This document shows, piece by piece, positions 60,534 through 64,000 of a stretch of 64,000 nt of DNA (position 1 is its first letter; each line of letters starts with the position of its first letter). Under the pieces are notes generated by a model. The model was not told the DNA's origin. It saw only the letters and a program-made list of their open reading frames with translations, and ran no database searches. This DNA is from LMUY01 sp965199165 (GTDB taxonomy: Bacteria; Pseudomonadota; Alphaproteobacteria; Acetobacterales; Acetobacteraceae): contig OZ240681.1 in the NCBI GenBank assembly GCA_965199165.1, positions 3,658,001 through 3,722,000 on the forward strand, given 5' to 3'. The translations under genes were made by a program, and so were the position numbers.

Positions 60534-60863
60534 CTAGAACAGCTTCTTGCCCTGGCCGTACATCACGACCACTTCCGTGGGGTCGGCCAAGTTCAGCATG
60601 GCGCGGGCGCGTTCGTCCAGGGCATCCGGGTCGAGGCGGTTGCTGCGCAGCGCGGCGACCTTGCGCTCCCAGATGTCCACGTCGGCATTGGTCCGGGCCA
60701 GTTCGGCCTCCGCGACGCGGAGCTGGTCCTGCTGGCGCGCATAGGCCTGCAAACCGCGGTCACCCTGCGTCGCGCTCCAGCCGAAATACGCGGTGACGGC
60801 GAGCAGCAGAACGGTCGGCACCACCGACTTGACCCGCCGCTTGATCTCACGCCCGACCGACAT
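60534..60863 (-). CDS. ftsB: Septum formation initiator FtsB/DivIC
   Basis: Small division protein of 109 aa. A basic N-terminus (REIKRRVKS) is followed by one transmembrane helix (VVPTVLLLAVTAYFGWSA, about 14-31), then a periplasmic coiled coil (LQAYARQQDQLRVAEAEL and on), and the conserved end of the DivIC domain (LDERARAMLNLADPTEVVV). ATG 60863 has GGAG about eight bases upstream. Placement downstream of eno is the usual alphaproteobacterial order. Confidence 0.93.
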   Translation of the reverse strand: MSVGREIKRRVKSVVPTVLLLAVTAYFGWSATQGDRGLQAYARQQDQLRVAEAELARTNADVDIWERKVAALRSNRLDPDALDERARAMLNLADPTEVVVMYGQGKKLF

Positions 60864-60960
60864 GCCGATTCTCCGTCCGCGGCCCATCCTCACACGCTCG
60901 CGATCTCGTGAGCAATGCGAGATGTTACAATCGTCTGCCGAACGCGGCTGGAGTGTTGCC

Positions 60961-62238
60961 TCAGCGCCGCAGGATGGATCGGCCGGCGTAGCGGGCGGCG
61001 GCGCCCAGCTCGGCCTCGATGCGGATCAGCTGGTTGTATTTGGCCGTCCGGTCGCTGCGGGACAGGCTGCCGGTCTTGATCTGCCCGCAATTGGCGGCGA
61101 CGGCCAGGTCGGCGATCGTGTTGTCCTCCGTCTCGCCGGAACGGTGGCTCATCACCGTGGCCATGCCGGCGCGGTGGGCGATCTCCATCGTCTCGAGCGT
61201 CTCGGACAGCGTGCCGATCTGGTTCACCTTGATCAGCACGGCGTTGCCGGTTTTAGCCTTGATGCCGCGGCGCAGGCGCTCCGGGTTGGTCACGAACAGG
61301 TCGTCGCCCACCAGCTGGACGCGGTCGCCCAATTCGGCGGTCAGGTGCGCCCAGCCGTCCCAGTCGTCCTCGGCACAGCCATCCTCGATGGAGGCGATGG
61401 GGAAGCGGCCCACCAGGTCCGCCAGGTAGGCGACCATCGCCGCGGAGTCGAGCGACTTGCCTTCGCCCTCCATCTCGTATTTGCCGTCGCGGTAGAACTC
61501 GGTCGCGGCGCAGTCCAGCGCGAAAGTCACGTCCTCGCCGGGCCGGTAGCCGGTTGCCTCGCAGGCCTTGCTGATGAAGCCCAGCGCCTCGTCGGCGGAG
61601 TTCAGGTTGGGAGCGAAGCCGCCTTCGTCGCCGACGTTGGTGGCGTGCCCGGCCGCACTCAGCGCCTTCTTCAGCGCGTGGAAGATCTCCGAGCCCATGC
61701 GGATACCCTCGGCCACGGTGGCGGCCGCGACCGGCTGGATCATGAACTCCTGCACGTCGATCGGGTTGTCCGCGTGCTGGCCGCCATTGATGATGTTCAT
61801 CATCGGCACCGGCAGGGTGCGGGCATACACGCCGCCGACGTAGCGGTACAGCGGCAGGCCGTAATCCTCCGCCGCCGCCTTGGCCACGGCCAGCGACACG
61901 CCCAGGATGGCGTTGGCGCCCAGCCGGGACTTGTTCGCGCTACCGTCCAGGTCGATCAGCATGTCGTCGATCTTCACCTGGTCCGTGGCGTCCAGGCCGC
62001 TGAGCATGTCGAAGATCTCGCCCTCGACATTGGCCACCGCGCGGCGCACGCCCTTGCCGCCGAACCGTGCCTTGTCGCCGTCCCGCAGCTCCACCGCCTC
62101 GTGCGCGCCGGTCGAGGCGCCGGACGGGATGGCGACGCGGCCCATCGCCCCGCTGTCGAGCACCACGTCCACTTCCAGCGCCGGGTTGCCGCGGCTGTCG
62201 AGGATTTCGCGGGCGACGATGTCGGCGATGGCGGCCAT
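60961..62238 (-). CDS. eno: Enolase
   Basis: Glycolytic interconversion of 2-phosphoglycerate and PEP. The 425-aa protein has IVAREILDSRGNPALEVDV near the start, GASTGAHEAVELRDGD near 40, VGDEGGFAPNL near 203 (catalytic glutamate), EDGCAEDDWDGW near 285, and the signature LIKVNQIGTLSET near 335 (catalytic lysine) with SHRSGETEDNTIADLAV after it. ATG 62238. Links to the PEP-based PTS and pckA found at 5-11 kb by pathway only. Confidence 0.97.
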   Translation of the reverse strand: MAAIADIVAREILDSRGNPALEVDVVLDSGAMGRVAIPSGASTGAHEAVELRDGDKARFGGKGVRRAVANVEGEIFDMLSGLDATDQVKIDDMLIDLDGSANKSRLGANAILGVSLAVAKAAAEDYGLPLYRYVGGVYARTLPVPMMNIINGGQHADNPIDVQEFMIQPVAAATVAEGIRMGSEIFHALKKALSAAGHATNVGDEGGFAPNLNSADEALGFISKACEATGYRPGEDVTFALDCAATEFYRDGKYEMEGEGKSLDSAAMVAYLADLVGRFPIASIEDGCAEDDWDGWAHLTAELGDRVQLVGDDLFVTNPERLRRGIKAKTGNAVLIKVNQIGTLSETLETMEIAHRAGMATVMSHRSGETEDNTIADLAVAANCGQIKTGSLSRSDRTAKYNQLIRIEAELGAAARYAGRSILRR

Positions 62239-62358
62239 GGCACGGGTTCTCCGACGAGCGGTATTGTTGCGGGCCGGATAGGATGGCACGGAGGACAAAG
62301 CAAGCGCGACCGCCGCCGGCAACTCCCGCCGGTTCGGCTCGCGTGCTGGAGGATGCCT

Positions 62359-63552
62359 ATGTCAGCGACCGAGTCCCGCGTCCAACCCGCCCGCCGCCTG
62401 CCCGGGCCGTCCGGCCGGGCACTCGCAAGCCTGGGCGCGTTGGCGCTGCTGGCGGGCTGCCAGCTCTACACGCCCTACCGTGACGCGAACGGCCGGGCCA
62501 ACCCGGACATGGCGGGGGTGATCGACACCTATGTCCGGCTCGGCGCCAAGCCGGTGCACCTGCTGACGGTGGACCAGGCGCGCGCGCAGCCCACGCCCGG
62601 CGACGCGGTGAAGGCGGTGTTGGCGGTGCAGAGCAATGGCGCACCGGTGGCCACGCCCTTCGTGCAGACGCGGGACGTGCAAGTGGACGGCGCGGCCGGG
62701 CCGTTGCAGGCCCGGCTGTACGACGCGACGCCGGGCCATCCGGGCGAGCCGATCATCCTGTATTTCCATGGCGGCGGCTGGGTGACCGGCGACCTCGACA
62801 CCTATGACGCGTCCGACCGGGCATTGGCCACCCAGGCGCATGCCATGGTGCTGTCGGTGGCATACCGCCTGGCGCCGGAGAACCGTTTCCCGGCGGCGCA
62901 TGACGACGCGTTCGCGTCCTACCGCTGGCTGCTGGCCCATGCCGGCCAGCTCGGCGCCGACCCGCGGCGGATCGCGGTGGCCGGTGAGTCGGCTGGCGGC
63001 AACCTGGCGATCAACGTGTCCATTGCGGCGCGCGACGCCCACATCAAGCCGCCGGTGCATCAGCTGCTGATCTACCCGGTCGCCGGCACGGACACGCAGA
63101 CGCCGTCCTATATCGCCGACGAGAAGGCGATCCCGCTGGGGCGGGACGACATCCTCTGGTACGTCAGGAACACGACCAACAGCCCGGCGGACCTGCAGGA
63201 CCCGCGGCTGGACCTGATCGGCAAGGCCGACCTGCACAACCTGCCGCCCACCACCATCGTGTCCGCGGAGATCGACCCGCTGGAGTCCGACGGCACGTTC
63301 CTGACCTACAAGCTGCAGGCGCAGGGCGTGACCGTCGACCGGACCGAATACGGCGGCACGACGCACGAGTTCTTCGGCATGGGCGCGGCGGTGGCGCGCG
63401 CCAAGGAGGCGGAGGCGTTCGCCGCCCAGGGGCTGGATGCGACGTTCGACAAGATCGGCAACCCGCCTGCGCCGCCGGTCAACCGGGCGGCCACCCAGCG
63501 GCGCGGTAGCATGCGGCGGCACGTGGTGCCACGGCGGCGAACCCACCGGTAG
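62359..63552 (+). CDS. Alpha/beta hydrolase (HSL-type esterase) lipoprotein
   Basis: Predicted envelope-anchored carboxylesterase of 397 aa. A signal peptide ends with the lipobox LLAGC (near residue 35). The hormone-sensitive-lipase fold shows HGGGW (oxyanion hole, near 138), nucleophile GESAGGN near 210, the aspartate in EIDPLESDG and the histidine in THEFFG near 336. ATG 62359 has GGAGG six bases upstream; ATG 62353 overlaps that site. The last ~30 residues are basic (RRGSMRRHVVPRRRTHR) and may be a non-conserved tail. Confidence 0.9.
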   Translation: MSATESRVQPARRLPGPSGRALASLGALALLAGCQLYTPYRDANGRANPDMAGVIDTYVRLGAKPVHLLTVDQARAQPTPGDAVKAVLAVQSNGAPVATPFVQTRDVQVDGAAGPLQARLYDATPGHPGEPIILYFHGGGWVTGDLDTYDASDRALATQAHAMVLSVAYRLAPENRFPAAHDDAFASYRWLLAHAGQLGADPRRIAVAGESAGGNLAINVSIAARDAHIKPPVHQLLIYPVAGTDTQTPSYIADEKAIPLGRDDILWYVRNTTNSPADLQDPRLDLIGKADLHNLPPTTIVSAEIDPLESDGTFLTYKLQAQGVTVDRTEYGGTTHEFFGMGAAVARAKEAEAFAAQGLDATFDKIGNPPAPPVNRAATQRRGSMRRHVVPRRRTHR

Positions 63553-63555
63553 GCG

Positions 63556-64000
63556 TCAGCCGATGCGCGCGCGCCTGGCCTCGTAGGCCTTGAGGTGCAG
63601 GTACGCCACGCGCAGCATCGGGGACGCACCGGCCACGCCGCGGCGGAGCAGGTCGCCGACCACGTGGTCGACCTCGACCGCGCCGCCCCGCTCCACGTCC
63701 CGCAGCATGGACGCCGTCAGCGGCGAGCCGGCGGTCGTCACGGTCGTGCGGAGCCGCTCGATCGCCGCCGAACGCGGGGCGTAGCCGGCGCGGTTGGCGA
63801 TGGCGATGCATTCGTCGGCGATGGCGAGCGGGACCTCGCTGGCTCCGGCCGCCACCACGTCGCCGATCGTCGTCCGCATCAGGCAGGTGGTGCAGGCGAT
63901 GGTGGTGATGAACACCCACTTCTCCCACATCTCCTGCAGGATCGCCTCGCTCAACCGCCCGCCGGCCGGTGCGAACGCCGTGGCCAGGGCCTGGGTGACC
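63556..64000 (-). CDS. Ketopantoate reductase family protein (N-terminus cut off)
   Basis: The C-terminal 147 residues of a PanE/ApbA-type protein, open to the right edge. It matches the all-helical ApbA_C domain: EMWEKWVFITTIACTTCLMR, RSAAIERLRTTVT, LTASMLRDVERGGAVEVDHVVGDLLRRG. PanE makes pantoate from ketopantoate, but many paralogues act on other 2-keto substrates. The NADP-binding N-terminal half is outside the window. Its stop is three bases from the convergent esterase stop. Confidence 0.88.
   Translation of the reverse strand, partial: VTQALATAFAPAGGRLSEAILQEMWEKWVFITTIACTTCLMRTTIGDVVAAGASEVPLAIADECIAIANRAGYAPRSAAIERLRTTVTTAGSPLTASMLRDVERGGAVEVDHVVGDLLRRGVAGASPMLRVAYLHLKAYEARRARIG

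Overview
The window looks like the chromosome of a high-GC alphaproteobacterium, probably Acetobacteraceae/Rhodospirillales. The basis is gene content (short-form HprK with RapZ and a regulatory PTS, an aerobic-type cob set, DUF1636-CobW-CobN, the four-part ligase-associated repair set), very high GC, frequent GTG/TTG starts and an MmgR-like sRNA. This is an inference; there is no rRNA to prove it. No prophage, intact insertion sequence or CRISPR array was seen. Both ends cut genes: ligA on the left, a panE-like gene on the right.

0-5 kb (minus strand): an SGNH esterase, an MBOAT O-acyltransferase and an AlgX/AlgJ-like protein form a polysaccharide O-acetylation operon that runs by a 4-base overlap into NAD-dependent DNA ligase. 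5.2-10.8 kb (plus): hprK-rapZ-EIIA(Man)-HPr-EI, a phosphotransfer system with no sugar permease in view, followed by ATP-type pckA. 10.8-25.4 kb: metabolic genes (two SDRs, an amidase, copCD, a thioesterase, a peptide-type binding protein, a diguanylate cyclase, a BKACE enzyme, a cupin protein), a frameshifted DUF938 methyltransferase, and then the exonuclease plus ATP-dependent ligase half of the ligase-associated repair module. 25.5-34.7 kb: a flavin reductase, a tiny ORF with an extreme Shine-Dalgarno, an RND efflux pump with its adaptor, a lytic transglycosylase, an MmgR/alpha-r8-like sRNA, an N-formylglutamate amidohydrolase, tRNA-Val(GAC) and an unknown protein. Then aspS.

36.6-54.4 kb: a cobalamin island with cobS, cobT, cobB, cbiD, cobM, cobE, cobL, cobK, cobJ, cobI, cobH, cobG, cobN, cobW, DUF1636, cobP, cobO and cobQ. 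A cobalamin riboswitch precedes the DUF1636-cobW-cobN-cobG-cobH-cobI-cobJ operon. Nearly all co-directional genes overlap by 1-4 bases, and two divergent pairs start only 14 bp apart. Related GC-rich palindromic elements are inserted in frame in cobB, cobE, cobG and cobN. cobA, cobF, cobC, cobD and the chelatase partners of CobN are not in the window.

54.4-64 kb: a Uma2-family nuclease, then a DNA-repair operon on the minus strand (Lhr-like helicase, PdeM, photolyase, calcineurin-like phosphatase), which is the other half of the ligase-associated module. Then ftsB, eno, a lipoprotein esterase and the panE-like fragment.

The items most worth a second look are the 26.5-kb mini-gene with 17 nt of complementarity to the 16S 3' end, the MmgR-like sRNA at 32.1 kb, the in-frame palindromes confined to cob genes, and the split repair module.
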